A DNA stretch of 64,000 nucleotides from Desulfovibrio mangrovi (GCF_026230175.1 NZ_CP104208.1:2356001-2420000), one strand, 5' to 3'; counted from the stretch's first letter, positions 34,679-43,729 are shown. Numbers and translations are program-made. The notes: a model not told the origin generated them from the sequence alone.

Positions 34679-35752
34679 ATGAATATGAAGATATGCCTGA
34701 TGCCGGGCGACGGCATAGGCCCAGAAATAGTGGAACAGGCGGTAGCGGTTCTGGACAAGGTAGCTGCCAAATTCGGTCACACGGTTGAATACACCGAGGC
34801 GCTGATCGGCGGCGTGGCCATTGACGCCACGGGCAATCCGCTGCCTGACGAAACCGTTGCCAAGTGCAAGGCTGCAGACGCAGTCCTGCTGGGTGCCGTG
34901 GGCGGTCCCAAGTGGGACAACCTGCCCGGCAACCAGCGTCCCGAGAAGGGCCTTCTGGGCATCCGCAAGGCACTGGGCCTGTTTGCCAACCTGCGCCCCG
35001 CCAAGCTGTTCCCCGAACTTTCCAAGGCTTGCTTCCTGCGTCCGGACATCGTGAAGGACGGCATTGACGTGATGGTCGTGCGCGAACTGACCGGCGGCAT
35101 CTACTTCGGCCAGCCCGTGGGCCGTGAGATGCGCGACGGCAAGATGACCGCGTTCAACACCATGGTCTATGACGAGGAAGAAGTGCGCCGCATCGCGCGT
35201 CTGGCCTTTGACGCGGCCATGAAGCGCGAAAAGCGTCTGTGCTCCGTGGACAAGGCCAACGTGCTGGAAGTTTCCCGCCTGTGGCGCGAAGTGGTGGAAG
35301 AAGTGGCCAAGGAATACCCCGAGGTCGAACTTTCCCACATGTACGTGGACAACGCGGCCATGCAGCTGGTGCGCAACCCCAACCAGTTTGACGTGATCGT
35401 CACCGGCAACCTGTTCGGTGACATCCTGTCCGACGAGGCCGCCGTCATCACCGGCTCCATCGGCATGCTGCCTTCCGCTTCCCTGGGTGCAAGCGGCCCC
35501 GGCCTGTACGAGCCCATCCACGGCTCCGCCCCCGACATCGCAGGGCAGAACAAGGCCAACCCGCTGGCGACCATTCTCTCCGTCGCCATGATGCTGCGCT
35601 ATGCGTTCAACCTCGCCAAGGAAGCGGAAACCATCGAGAACGCCGTACAACGCGTACTGCAGGAAGGTTACCGCACCGGCGACATCATGGAAGAAGGCAA
35701 GAATCTTGTAGGCTGCAACACCATGGGCAACCTCGTTACCGAGCGCATCTAG
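34679..35752 (+). CDS. leuB: 3-isopropylmalate dehydrogenase
   Basis: A 357-residue NAD-dependent oxidative decarboxylase, third step of leucine synthesis. Seen: [29 protein letters not shown], the substrate-binding [10 protein letters not shown], and the family signature [23 protein letters not shown] 34679 follows GGAAGAAAG; a second ATG two codons later is possible. It is the last leu gene and ends at a strong terminator. Confidence 0.97.
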   Translation: MNMKICLMPGDGIGPEIVEQAVAVLDKVAAKFGHTVEYTEALIGGVAIDATGNPLPDETVAKCKAADAVLLGAVGGPKWDNLPGNQRPEKGLLGIRKALGLFANLRPAKLFPELSKACFLRPDIVKDGIDVMVVRELTGGIYFGQPVGREMRDGKMTAFNTMVYDEEEVRRIARLAFDAAMKREKRLCSVDKANVLEVSRLWREVVEEVAKEYPEVELSHMYVDNAAMQLVRNPNQFDVIVTGNLFGDILSDEAAVITGSIGMLPSASLGASGPGLYEPIHGSAPDIAGQNKANPLATILSVAMMLRYAFNLAKEAETIENAVQRVLQEGYRTGDIMEEGKNLVGCNTMGNLVTERI

Positions 35753-35785
35753 CCCGCACCAGCTTCCTTTCAAAGACTGATTCAG

Positions 35786-35815
35786 GAAACGCCGCCCCGT
35801 ATGGGGCGGCGTTTC
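35786..35815 (+). terminator. terminator of the leu operon
   Basis: A 13-bp perfect stem (GAAACGCCGCCCC 35786-35798, GGGGCGGCGTTTC 35803-35815) with a GTAT loop ends in TTTC. Confidence 0.9.
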
Positions 35816-35912
35816 TTCACACCTGCTGCATCCGCTAACGGCTTGGCGTTTTTGCAATTATAGGCTAACCTTCCGCTGATTTGGCATCATGCCTACTGGC
35901 GGAGAAAATAAT

Positions 35913-36536
35913 ATGATCAAAAAAGACAGTTACCCTATGCAGTGCTACAGACATGCTGTTGCTTGCCTCACCCTCCTTGCCGCCCTGCTCACGCTTGGCG
36001 GATGCATGGGGGGCAATTCCAACGGCGTAGTGGCAGATGACGATTCAGCCACGTTCACCGTTCAGGGCACTACGGCTGTCATGCGGGGCATGATAGACAG
36101 GAGCACGGCCAGCGCCATCATAGAATTGATGACCGAGAACGATCAGGTTCGCACCATCTCAATGCAGCGGGTGACCAGTTCCGCCGGCTATCGCGAACTG
36201 CGCGATGCGGCACGCCTGCTGCGCGATTACCGCCTGACCACCCACGTGCCCGCAGACGGCTATATCAGTCAGGATGCTCTGGACTTTTACATCGGCGGCT
36301 GGAAACGCACAGCTGCTCAGGGGGCCACGATAGCTGTCGGCTCATGGTTCGACGGCGACAACTACGGAGTCGACCTGCCGCGGCACAACAGCCTGCACTA
36401 CGGCTACCTGACCTGGTTCAGGGAAAACGGCTTACCGGAAGATTTCTACTGGTTCTCGCTGAATGCGGCCCCCAAAGGCAACGAGCGACCGCTGACTCGA
36501 GAAGAAATGGTACGCTATCGGGTTGTAACCGAATAA
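35913..36536 (+). CDS. lipoprotein with degenerate ClpP/crotonase-like domain
   Basis: A 207-residue protein with an N-terminal hydrophobic segment and lipobox TLGGC (Cys31), so lipid-anchored in the envelope. The body follows the layout of COG3904-type periplasmic proteins of the ClpP/crotonase fold: a first strand-helix (MRGMIDRSTASAIIELMTEN), VRTISMQRV, RELRDAARLLRDYRLTTHVP, and GGWKRTAAQGATIAVG. The serine-containing motif expected before the last helix is replaced by YISQDAL, so it is probably not a peptidase. ATG 35913 has GGAG upstream; ATG 35889 would add eight residues. Confidence 0.65.
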   Translation: MIKKDSYPMQCYRHAVACLTLLAALLTLGGCMGGNSNGVVADDDSATFTVQGTTAVMRGMIDRSTASAIIELMTENDQVRTISMQRVTSSAGYRELRDAARLLRDYRLTTHVPADGYISQDALDFYIGGWKRTAAQGATIAVGSWFDGDNYGVDLPRHNSLHYGYLTWFRENGLPEDFYWFSLNAAPKGNERPLTREEMVRYRVVTE

Positions 36537-36652
36537 ACCAGCAAGCGGTCAAACATCTGCTGCGGGAACAGAAACGCCCAGTTCCTCCGGCACATGCCAG
36601 ATACGCAATAGACACACCACGATGCTTACGGTCCGGGAGGGGATGATCGGAC

Positions 36653-37480
36653 ATGGCGAAAAAGCGGATGGAACAAATCAAGACAGCATTGCCGGGCATT
36701 GCCGCAATCAGCATAGCACTCATACTGCTCATGGCATGCATGACGCTTGCTCCACGGAACGCTCCTGCTAAAGTACGGCCTTTGCACATCGTCATGACAG
36801 AGTGGGCACCCTACACGTCCAGCTACATACCGGACAAGGGAGCGCTGGCGGAAATGACCGAAATAGCCTTCAAACTGCAAGGCTACGAGGTGCGCTTCAG
36901 CATTGTTCCCTGGCAACGGGCGCTGGACATGATGGAGCGGCAGGAGGCAGACGCCCTGCTGGCCGTGTATACTTCCAAACGAAACGAATCCCGCTATTAT
37001 CTGAGCGATCCTCTGCTGGCCGTGGACTCGGTGTTCGTCCGCCTCAAGGATATGGAAATCCCATACCGGAAGCTGGACGACCTCACCGCATGGCGAATAG
37101 GCGTGGCGAAGGACACTTCCTATGCCGCCACGCTGAAGAAGCAGGGACCGTTCATTGTGGAAGAAGCGCCGCACGAATTACTGAATTACCGCAAGCTGGT
37201 CACGGGTCGTATTGAACTCATGCTTGATACGCGGGAAACCATTGAACGCATGATGGACAACATGCCCGAATCAGAACGGCAACCCATTGTGTACATGGAA
37301 CCGCCGTACCACACCAAGACCCTGCACCTTGCCTTTCACCCCACCGATGAGGGCAAGATGCTGAACAGACAGTTCAACGCAGGCTTGCAGAAGGTACGTG
37401 ACAAAGGGGTTCATGCCGCCATTCTGGAAAAGCACCATATTGCACGGTCGACGGGAAAGGCCAGGTCCAGACTGGATTAA
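36653..37480 (+). CDS. periplasmic family-3 solute-binding-like protein
   Basis: A 275-residue exported protein: an N-terminal hydrophobic segment (IAAISIALILLMACM) then a bacterial extracellular solute-binding family 3 fold (LHIVMTEWAPYTSSYIPDKG, VRFSIVPWQRALDMMERQEA, WRIGVAKDTSY). There are no permease or ATPase genes nearby, so it may be an orphan sensor-type binding protein. It starts 116 bp after the lipoprotein gene. The start is not certain; GGGAGGGG lies somewhat far upstream of ATG 36653. Confidence 0.82.
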   Translation: MAKKRMEQIKTALPGIAAISIALILLMACMTLAPRNAPAKVRPLHIVMTEWAPYTSSYIPDKGALAEMTEIAFKLQGYEVRFSIVPWQRALDMMERQEADALLAVYTSKRNESRYYLSDPLLAVDSVFVRLKDMEIPYRKLDDLTAWRIGVAKDTSYAATLKKQGPFIVEEAPHELLNYRKLVTGRIELMLDTRETIERMMDNMPESERQPIVYMEPPYHTKTLHLAFHPTDEGKMLNRQFNAGLQKVRDKGVHAAILEKHHIARSTGKARSRLD

Positions 37481-37584
37481 CCTCAGACAATCAGGCTCCC
37501 CCTGCCCGGACAAACATGGGGACCGCCAGCTTCCCGGAAAACGCAGCTGACGACAGCCTGCCCTGAAGCAACTTGACTGAAACT

Positions 37585-37611
37585 AAAAAAGGGCTCCAGA
37601 CGGAGCCCTTT
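37585..37611. terminator. bidirectional terminator between the binding protein and pspC
   Basis: A 7-bp stem (GGGCTCC 37591-37597, GGAGCCC 37602-37608) with AGAC loop, six A residues on the left and three T residues on the right. It serves the minus-strand psp operon well. Confidence 0.8.
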
Positions 37612-37619
37612 CTGTATTC

Positions 37620-38150
37620 CTAAGCACGGTCATTAAACCGCCTTTCCCAGTTGAATTCCTTGCTGGTGACCACATCCTCCATGCGGCGGATGCGTTTTTC
37701 AATGCGGTCGAACTTGTCTCGCAGACGTGACACCGCCTCGGAACGCGAGCCGACATACGCGGAATAGAAATCCTTCTCCGCGGCATCCTGTGGCATGTAG
37801 ACGGGCTCCGGCTTCACAATGAGGCCCAGCAGCACATAGATTATCGCCACGGGCCAGAATGCGGTGAAAATGGCGGCAAAGATAAAGGCCAGACGAACAT
37901 AGCGAACCCGCACATCAAAGTAACGGGCCAAGCCCTTGCACACCCCCATGACCTTTCCGTCGCGGGCGCGGTACAGAGGCTTGCGTCCTTCGTACTGATA
38001 CCAGCCTCCGTCGCCCCCGTCGTGATAGCCTCCGCCATGACGGAAGCCGTTACCGCCGGAACCACCGCAGAAACGGTCATTGCAGCCCCGGTCACGACCT
38101 TGAGGCCCATGTCCGAAATCCGAACGGTTACCGTACATATGTCTACCCAT
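37620..38150 (-). CDS. pspC: PspC-domain membrane protein
   Basis: A 176-residue protein. The PspC domain (LYRARDGKVMGVCKGLARYF, then TM helix YVRLAFIFAAIFTAFWPVAI) is in the middle. The first 55 residues form a Gly/His/Arg/Asn-rich, low-complexity tail that is unusual, and the C-terminus is a short coiled coil (EAVSRLRDKFDRIEKRIRRM). PspC with PspB relays membrane stress to PspA. The start overlaps the pspB end by 8 bp, and AAGGAACGG precedes it. Confidence 0.88.
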   Translation of the reverse strand: MGRHMYGNRSDFGHGPQGRDRGCNDRFCGGSGGNGFRHGGGYHDGGDGGWYQYEGRKPLYRARDGKVMGVCKGLARYFDVRVRYVRLAFIFAAIFTAFWPVAIIYVLLGLIVKPEPVYMPQDAAEKDFYSAYVGSRSEAVSRLRDKFDRIEKRIRRMEDVVTSKEFNWERRFNDRA

Positions 38151-38385
38151 CCTTCCGTTCCTTTTCCATCAGCAGGGATTCCAGCACCTCGATGCGTTCC
38201 TCCATGCGGGCAAGGGAGCGATACATTTCCTGAATCATACGGGCTTCATCCATGGCCTGCGGTTCGCTCTCGGGTTTACGGCGCTCACGAAGCAGCTTGA
38301 ACACGAGGAACACGCACAGCGTGGGGATGATGAGCCAAAAAAGAAAGAAAGGACCGTGAGGCATGCCAGCTCCGAATGTGTGCAT
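38143..38385 (-). CDS. pspB: PspB-like membrane protein
   Basis: An 80-residue protein with one N-terminal TM helix (FFLFWLIIPTLCVFLVFKLL) and a cytoplasmic coiled coil (MYRSLARMEERIEVLESLLM), the PspB architecture. GGAAGG precedes ATG 38385. It lies between pspA and pspC and overlaps pspC. Confidence 0.85.
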   Translation of the reverse strand: MHTFGAGMPHGPFFLFWLIIPTLCVFLVFKLLRERRKPESEPQAMDEARMIQEMYRSLARMEERIEVLESLLMEKERKDG

Positions 38386-38448
38386 TAGTTACCTTCCAGA
38401 TATCGCCACTGTCTGTTGTGTACCCCACCTGTGCAGTGCGGACAAGCG

Positions 38449-39129
38449 CTAGCTGTTTTCACGGGTTCCTTTGCCAAGACGTTCCTTCATGGCTGCAAGC
38501 TCGCGTTCCACCTGCTCGGATCCTTCCAGTTCGCCGAAACGGGCCTCAAGCGAACCGTCGCGCAGGGGAAAACCGGCCACATCCGCTTCGGCTTCCATGC
38601 GTTCCACGCGATGCTCCAGTTCCTCAAAGCGACGTACAGCATCGTAACCGTCTGCCCGCGTGGCATCCATACGCGCCTGCTTGCGCACAACGGCGTGTGC
38701 CTGACGCTGCACCAGCAGTCCCTGCTTTTCCTTGGTGGCCTTGAGCTTGGATTCCAGCACGCCCAGATCTTCCTGCGCCTGCGCCACAAGGGCTTCGCAT
38801 CCGGCAAGTTCCCGATCCAGTGCTTCAACCTTGTCCATCTCACGATGCTTCTCGATAAGCGCTTCACGGGCCAAATCTTCACGTCCCTTGGCAATGGCCA
38901 GTTCAGCACGCTGTTCCCACTTCTCCACGGCTTCCAGCACGTAGTCACGTTCGCGACGGATACGCTTGCACTCGGCCATGGTTCCGGCACAGTTGGCCTT
39001 CAATTCAACAAGCGTCTCTTCCATCTCGCGGATCATCATGCGGATCATCTTTTCGGGATTCTCCGCCTTATCCAGCATGGCGTTGACGTTGGAAGCGATA
39101 ATATCCTGAAAACGGGTGAAAATGCCCAT
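38449..39129 (-). CDS. pspA: phage shock protein A
   Basis: A 226-residue coiled-coil ESCRT-III-like protein. The N-terminus MGIFTRFQDIIASNVNAMLD and the EKMIRMMIREMEETLVELKA helix are canonical. It binds stressed inner membrane and, when free, inhibits the activator PspF. AGGAGG precedes ATG 39129; the frame runs further upstream but without PspA similarity. It is transcribed from a sigma-54 promoter (39170-39185) and heads pspABC. Confidence 0.95.
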   Translation of the reverse strand: MGIFTRFQDIIASNVNAMLDKAENPEKMIRMMIREMEETLVELKANCAGTMAECKRIRRERDYVLEAVEKWEQRAELAIAKGREDLAREALIEKHREMDKVEALDRELAGCEALVAQAQEDLGVLESKLKATKEKQGLLVQRQAHAVVRKQARMDATRADGYDAVRRFEELEHRVERMEAEADVAGFPLRDGSLEARFGELEGSEQVERELAAMKERLGKGTRENS

Positions 39130-39169
39130 AACGGCCTCCTGTTTGGTGTGATCTGACACCTTGTGAAAG

Positions 39170-39185
39170 GCAGTTTCCATGCCAA
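39170..39185 (-). promoter_or_regulatory. sigma-54 promoter of pspABC
   Basis: On the minus strand TTGGCATG (39185-39178), 4 bp and CTGC (39173-39170); the GG and GC dinucleotides are separated by exactly 10 bp. This fits TGGCAYG-N4-TTGC with one change. A start near 39159 leaves about 30 nt to the pspA ATG. Confidence 0.75.
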
Positions 39186-39249
39186 AGCAGACAAAATGGA
39201 CAACCAATTGAATTAACGTGACAATTCGCTTCGCTCCGCAATTCGACGC

Positions 39250-39297
39250 ATGGCACAAAAAGATTATCATATGGCATTATTTACCAATATATGGCAC
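39250..39297. promoter_or_regulatory. phased ATGGCA repeats, candidate PspF-binding upstream sites
   Basis: ATGGCAC (39250-39256), ATGGCAT (39271-39277) and ATGGCAC (39291-39297) recur every 20-21 bp, two helical turns. They lie about 90-140 bp upstream of the pspA start, where the E. coli PspF sites lie, and the last copy covers the pspF start codon. Confidence 0.5.
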
Positions 39298-40358
39298 AAC
39301 AAACCATGACAACGCGCAACACATCGCCTGCTCTCACCGAAGCCCTGGGCAGTTCAGACGCCTTTCTTTCCTTTCAGGAGGACCTGTCGCGGGCAGCTGC
39401 CGTCGAACGCCCCATTCTCATCATCGGGGAACGCGGCACCGGCAAGGAACTGGCCGCCGCCCGGCTGCACTACCTCTCTTCCCGCTGGCAGAAGCCCATG
39501 ATCACGGTCAACTGCGCATCGCTGACGGAATCGCTGCTGGAGTCGGAGCTCTTCGGCCACGAAGCGGGTGCCTTCACAGGAGCCGCCGGTCGCAGAACGG
39601 GCCGTTTCGAGCAGGCAGACGGAGGCACACTCTTCCTTGACGAAATCGGTGCCATGCCGCTGCGCATGCAGGAAGCCATTTTACGTGTCGTGGAATACGG
39701 CACCATGCAGCGGGTCGGCGGCTCCCGTCCCCTACAGGTAGATGTGCGCATCATCGCCGCCACCAATGCAGACCTGCCCGCCATGGCGGCAAAGGGCACC
39801 TTCAAACCCGACCTGCTGGACCGCCTGAGCTTTGAGGTTCTCACCCTGCCGCCGCTACGGGAACGCGGAGAGGACATCCTGCTCCTTGCCGAGCGCTTTG
39901 CCGCATCCATGATCGTGGAAATGGGACTCCCCGGCCTGCCCGAGCTTTCCGATGCATTCATCGCAGCCCTGTACCGGCACCCATGGCCGGGCAACGTGCG
40001 CGAACTCAAGAACACCGTTGAACGGGCAGTCTTCCGGCAGGGAACGCAACTGGGCGAGCTTCCCCTCTCTCCGTTCGCCTCCCCCTATACACCGCATGTG
40101 CCCCACCCCACTACAGCAGCAGAACCCTGCAGGGAAATTTCGGACGCCACCGCCACAATGCAGGCTGCTACGGACCAGCCGCCCGATCTGTCCCGCCCCC
40201 TGCAGTCTGTGCTGGAAGAAATCGAAATGCGCTATCTTGCCGAAGCGTTGCAGCGGGCAAAACATAACCAACGGCATGCCGCAGCCCTGATGGGGCTTCG
40301 GTATCATCAATTTCGCGGGTTGTACCGCAAGCACAAGCAGGCTATAGAAGGCACATGA
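39291..40358 (+). CDS. pspF: PspF-like sigma-54-dependent activator
   Basis: A 355-residue AAA+ enhancer-binding protein with no N-terminal regulatory domain, as in PspF. Walker A is GERGTGKE, the sigma-54-contacting loop is GAFTGA, Walker B is GGTLFLDEIG and the arginine-finger region is RPLQVDVRIIAATN. The C-terminal Fis-type helix-turn-helix ends the protein (NQRHAAALMGLRYHQFRGLY). A Pro-rich linker (about 265-310) is longer than in E. coli. It is divergent from pspA. No ribosome-binding site is visible before ATG 39291; ATG 39306 is possible. Confidence 0.93.
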   Translation: MAQQTMTTRNTSPALTEALGSSDAFLSFQEDLSRAAAVERPILIIGERGTGKELAAARLHYLSSRWQKPMITVNCASLTESLLESELFGHEAGAFTGAAGRRTGRFEQADGGTLFLDEIGAMPLRMQEAILRVVEYGTMQRVGGSRPLQVDVRIIAATNADLPAMAAKGTFKPDLLDRLSFEVLTLPPLRERGEDILLLAERFAASMIVEMGLPGLPELSDAFIAALYRHPWPGNVRELKNTVERAVFRQGTQLGELPLSPFASPYTPHVPHPTTAAEPCREISDATATMQAATDQPPDLSRPLQSVLEEIEMRYLAEALQRAKHNQRHAAALMGLRYHQFRGLYRKHKQAIEGT

Positions 40359-40468
40359 TGTCCCGTGATGTTTTCAAACATCCATACGTAAGGACGTGAT
40401 CCCGACATTCCGGCCCCACTCCCCCGCAACGACTTTTCAGCCGCCCTCCGCACCATTTCGAGGACCAT

Positions 40469-42415
40469 ATGACCAGCCCGAAACGTAACGTATACCTCAA
40501 GACCATCCCCATTCCGGAAGCCGTAGAAAAAGCCCGCGCCGCTCTGGACCGGGACCAGCTGATGCGTCCCGTATCCATCCCCGTGCATGAAGCGGCAGGC
40601 AGAGTTCTCTCCGAAGCCGTTTTCGCCCGCTTTTCCTCACCCACCTTCCACAGCGCGGCCATGGACGGGTATGCGGTTAACGCAAAAGCCACGTTCGGCG
40701 CGCGCGAAGGTTCACCGCTGGTGCTGACGGAAGGCAGGGACTGCATTGCAGTGAACACGGGCAACCCGCTGCCGGAAGGGTGCGATGCGGTCATCATGAT
40801 CGAGAACGTCACCCGCGCAGGCGAGGCGGCCATTTCCATCGAAGCCCCGGCCTTTCCATGGCAGCATGTGCGCCGTATCGGGGAAGACATTGTGGCAACC
40901 GAACTGCTCTTTCCGCAGAACCACCGCATTTCTCCCTATGACATAGGCGCGCTGCTCAGTGCGGGTATCTGGGACGTTTCGGTATGGGAGCCGGTCCGCA
41001 TCGCCATCATCCCCACAGGTGACGAAGTACTGGACTTCACCACGCGCCCCACCCCCAAAGCCGGACAGGTTGTGGAAAGCAACTCGCAGGTGCTGGCCGC
41101 CCTGGCCAGACAGCTCGGCTGCGAGGTGCAGCGCATTCCCCCCGTGGCCGACAAGCGGGAGGCCCTGCAGAACGCCGTGAACGAATGCCTTGCATCGGCC
41201 GCGCACATCGTCATCATCTGCGCCGGTTCTTCGGCGGGTTCCAAGGACTTTACCCGTTCCACCATCGAATCCTGCGGCGAGGTGCTGGTCCATGGCATTT
41301 CCGCCATGCCCGGCAAGCCTTCTCTGCTGGGAACATGCAAGGGCAAGCTGGTGGCGGGAGCCCCGGGCTACCCGGTCAGCGCCATTGTCTGCTTTGAGGA
41401 ACTGATTGCCCCCATCATCAGTTGGCTCGGCCGCGCGGAGCACACGGCACGCAGAACCGTTCCGGTGGAGTTGACGCGCAAGGCCCCCTCCAAGCTGGGT
41501 GTGGAAGAATTTTTGCGACTGTCCGTGGGCAAGGTGGGAGACAAGTATGTCGCCACCCCGCTGGCCCGTGGCGCAGGCTGCATCACCACCGTTTCCAAGG
41601 CGCAGGCCCTTACCCGCATTCCCGTCCAGTCTGAAGGGCTGGAACAGGGCGGCACAGTGCGCGCCGAACTCATGGTGCCGGAGAATGAACTGAACAGCAT
41701 TCTCGTATGCGTGGGCAGCCACGACAACACGCTGGACATTCTGGCCGACGAACTCATGGGCTTTACTCCGCCCATCCGTCTCACTTCCAGCCACGTGGGT
41801 TCCATGGGCGGCATACTCGCCACCAAAAGCGGCTCATGCCATTTTGCCGGAGCCCATCTCTTCGATCCGGATTCCGGCGATTACAATTTCCCCTTCCTTG
41901 AACGCTACCTGCCCAACGCCGATGTCACCCTCGTGAACCTTGCCATCCGGCATCAGGGATTCATGGTTCCCAAGGGCAACCCCAAGGGCATCCGCTCCAT
42001 TCACGACCTTGCGGACGGCTCTATCCGGTTCATGAACAGGCAACGCGGGGCAGGCACCCGCATCCTGTTTGACCACCACCTTCGTGAAGCGGAAATCAAC
42101 CCCGCGCAGGTTACCGGCTACGACAAAGAAGAGTTCACGCACATGGCTGTCGCCGTAAACGTGCTCACCGGCGCAACGGACACGGGACTCGGCATCTACG
42201 CGGCGGCCAAGGCGCTTGATCTGGATTTTGTGCCGTTGGCCCGAGAGCGGTACGACCTGATCATTCCCAACCATTTCATGGAAACCGCAGGCGTGCAGGC
42301 CGTTCTGCGCCTGTTGGCATCGCCCACCTTCCACGCCCGCATCGAGGCGCTGGGAGGCTACGAAACGACCCTGACGGGCCAGATCATGAAACCCGGAACC
42401 GGACTGGGAGAATAA
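40469..42415 (+). CDS. MoeA fused to a PBP-like (LysR-substrate-like) domain
   Basis: A 648-residue two-domain protein. Residues 1-420 are MoeA: SAAMDGYAV, VNTGNPLPEGCDAVIMIEN, IPTGDEV, AGSSAGSKDF, HGISAMPGKPSLLG and GAPGYPVSAIVCFEEL. Residues about 425-648 are a periplasmic-binding-protein-like domain (PF12727 type: SHDNTLDILADEL, SHVGSMGGILA, RQRGAGTRILFDHHLREA). MoeA inserts molybdate (or tungstate) into molybdopterin; the second domain probably binds the oxyanion or a cofactor intermediate. This fusion is typical of archaea and sulfate reducers. GAGGA precedes ATG 40469. Confidence 0.93.
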   Translation: MTSPKRNVYLKTIPIPEAVEKARAALDRDQLMRPVSIPVHEAAGRVLSEAVFARFSSPTFHSAAMDGYAVNAKATFGAREGSPLVLTEGRDCIAVNTGNPLPEGCDAVIMIENVTRAGEAAISIEAPAFPWQHVRRIGEDIVATELLFPQNHRISPYDIGALLSAGIWDVSVWEPVRIAIIPTGDEVLDFTTRPTPKAGQVVESNSQVLAALARQLGCEVQRIPPVADKREALQNAVNECLASAAHIVIICAGSSAGSKDFTRSTIESCGEVLVHGISAMPGKPSLLGTCKGKLVAGAPGYPVSAIVCFEELIAPIISWLGRAEHTARRTVPVELTRKAPSKLGVEEFLRLSVGKVGDKYVATPLARGAGCITTVSKAQALTRIPVQSEGLEQGGTVRAELMVPENELNSILVCVGSHDNTLDILADELMGFTPPIRLTSSHVGSMGGILATKSGSCHFAGAHLFDPDSGDYNFPFLERYLPNADVTLVNLAIRHQGFMVPKGNPKGIRSIHDLADGSIRFMNRQRGAGTRILFDHHLREAEINPAQVTGYDKEEFTHMAVAVNVLTGATDTGLGIYAAAKALDLDFVPLARERYDLIIPNHFMETAGVQAVLRLLASPTFHARIEALGGYETTLTGQIMKPGTGLGE

Positions 42416-42417
42416 CC

Positions 42418-42873
42418 ATGCGCATCATCAGTACGGCATTCGAAGACGGCGGCCTCATCCCCTCACAGCACACCTGCGACGGCGAGAATATCTCGCCTCC
42501 GCTGGAATGGAAGGATGTGCCGAAGGAAGCCAAGTTCATGGCGCTCATCTGCGATGATCCCGATGCCCCCGGCGGCGTATGGGACCACTGGCTGTTGTTC
42601 AACCTGCCTGCTGCCCATGAGGGGCTGGATGCAGGCATTTCCCGCGAGTTCGACCCGTTCCCCGGCGTTGCCCACGGCCTGAACAGCTGGAAGCACACCT
42701 GCTATGACGGCCCCTGCCCCCCTTCCGGCACGCATCGCTACTACTTCAAACTCTACGCGCTGGACAGCCGCATCAATCTCAAACCCGGCGCAACCAAGGG
42801 CGATATTCTGCGCGCCATGGACGGACACATTCTCGCCCAGTGCCACATCATGGGCCGTTACGCACGCAAATAA
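42418..42873 (+). CDS. PEBP-like protein (YbhB/YbcL, Raf-kinase-inhibitor family)
   Basis: A 151-residue cytosolic phosphatidylethanolamine-binding-like protein. The anion pocket motif is CDDPDAPGGVWDHWLLFNLP, followed by GPCPPSGTHRYYFKLYALD. It has no signal peptide. Bacterial function is unknown. It starts two bases after the MoeA fusion stop with GGGAGAA before ATG, so it is co-translated with it. Confidence 0.94.
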   Translation: MRIISTAFEDGGLIPSQHTCDGENISPPLEWKDVPKEAKFMALICDDPDAPGGVWDHWLLFNLPAAHEGLDAGISREFDPFPGVAHGLNSWKHTCYDGPCPPSGTHRYYFKLYALDSRINLKPGATKGDILRAMDGHILAQCHIMGRYARK

Positions 42874-43044
42874 CCGGTTCGCGACAATCCGTGCAGATTA
42901 TCACCACCGCCTGCCGCACTTTGGAACACGACTTGCTTGATTTCTGAAGGGCTCCAAAGGCGGAAAAATTTACTCACAGGCTCCCGTAACCGGTTCCGCC
43001 ATGGTGCTTTCTCGTTGAGAACCCTTGTTATTTCAGAGGGTGTG

Positions 43045-43073
43045 TTGACAGGAAATTGGGGCTCCCCTAGGAT
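43045..43073 (+). promoter_or_regulatory. promoter of the regulator-neuB glycan operon
   Basis: TTGACA (43045-43050), a 17-bp spacer and TAGGAT (43068-43073). It starts the plus-strand half of the glycan locus. Confidence 0.7.
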
Positions 43074-43114
43074 CGGTTACCAACCTACTAAACGTTTTCA
43101 AAAAGAGACCGACA

Positions 43115-43729
43115 GTGTTCTTCATAGGGAAAGAATTCATAAAACCGACCAAGAAGCTGCGCATGCTGGCCATTCTGCAGGCGCTGTCCGAAAACAGCCG
43201 CCTGAGCCAGAGCCGCCTCGGCAAATTCAGCCACACCAGCAGCGCCATGGTGCATCAATATCTTTCCGATATGCAGAAAACCGGACAGCTGGTATTTCAA
43301 CCGGTGGACAAGAAGAGCTTCATGTACAGCCTGACCGAGAAAGGTTCTTCTGACCGACGCGACATGATGGAAGAGTACTGCACTGAAATGGTGCAGGCCT
43401 ATGCCTCCATCAAGAGACTCATAAAGAGAAGATTGGAACCACTTACGGAAAGAGGACTCAAGCGGGTTGCCCTTTTCGGGGCTGCGGAAACCTGCGAGCT
43501 GGTGCTCACCGCTCTTGAGGGCTCCGGTTTCGAGATTGCAGGCATTCTGGACAATGCGCCCCAGAAGCAGGGCAAGACGTTTCGCAATCACACCATCCTC
43601 GCCCCTGCCGCTCTCGCAGACCTTGATGTGGAAGCAATTGTCATCACGTCATTCGCCCAGCAGGACGACATTTTCAACCAGCTCGTGTCCATGCCGTCTG
43701 CAGCCGACAGGGAGATAATCAGACTATGA
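43115..43729 (+). CDS. winged-helix regulator with C-terminal Rossmann-like domain
   Basis: A 204-residue protein. Residues 10-75 form a MarR-like winged helix (KKLRMLAILQALSENSRLSQ, HTSSAMVHQYLSDMQKTGQL). After a helical linker, residues about 105-200 form a nucleotide- or sugar-nucleotide-binding Rossmann half (LKRVALFGAAETCELVLTAL, AGILDNAPQKQGKTF, DLDVEAIVITSFAQQDDI), similar to the domain that precedes PglD-type acyltransferases. It probably senses a sugar nucleotide and controls glycan synthesis. GTG 43115 is the likely start; the ATG 43163 would remove part of the first helix. Its end overlaps neuB by 4 bp. Confidence 0.8.
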   Translation: MFFIGKEFIKPTKKLRMLAILQALSENSRLSQSRLGKFSHTSSAMVHQYLSDMQKTGQLVFQPVDKKSFMYSLTEKGSSDRRDMMEEYCTEMVQAYASIKRLIKRRLEPLTERGLKRVALFGAAETCELVLTALEGSGFEIAGILDNAPQKQGKTFRNHTILAPAALADLDVEAIVITSFAQQDDIFNQLVSMPSAADREIIRL

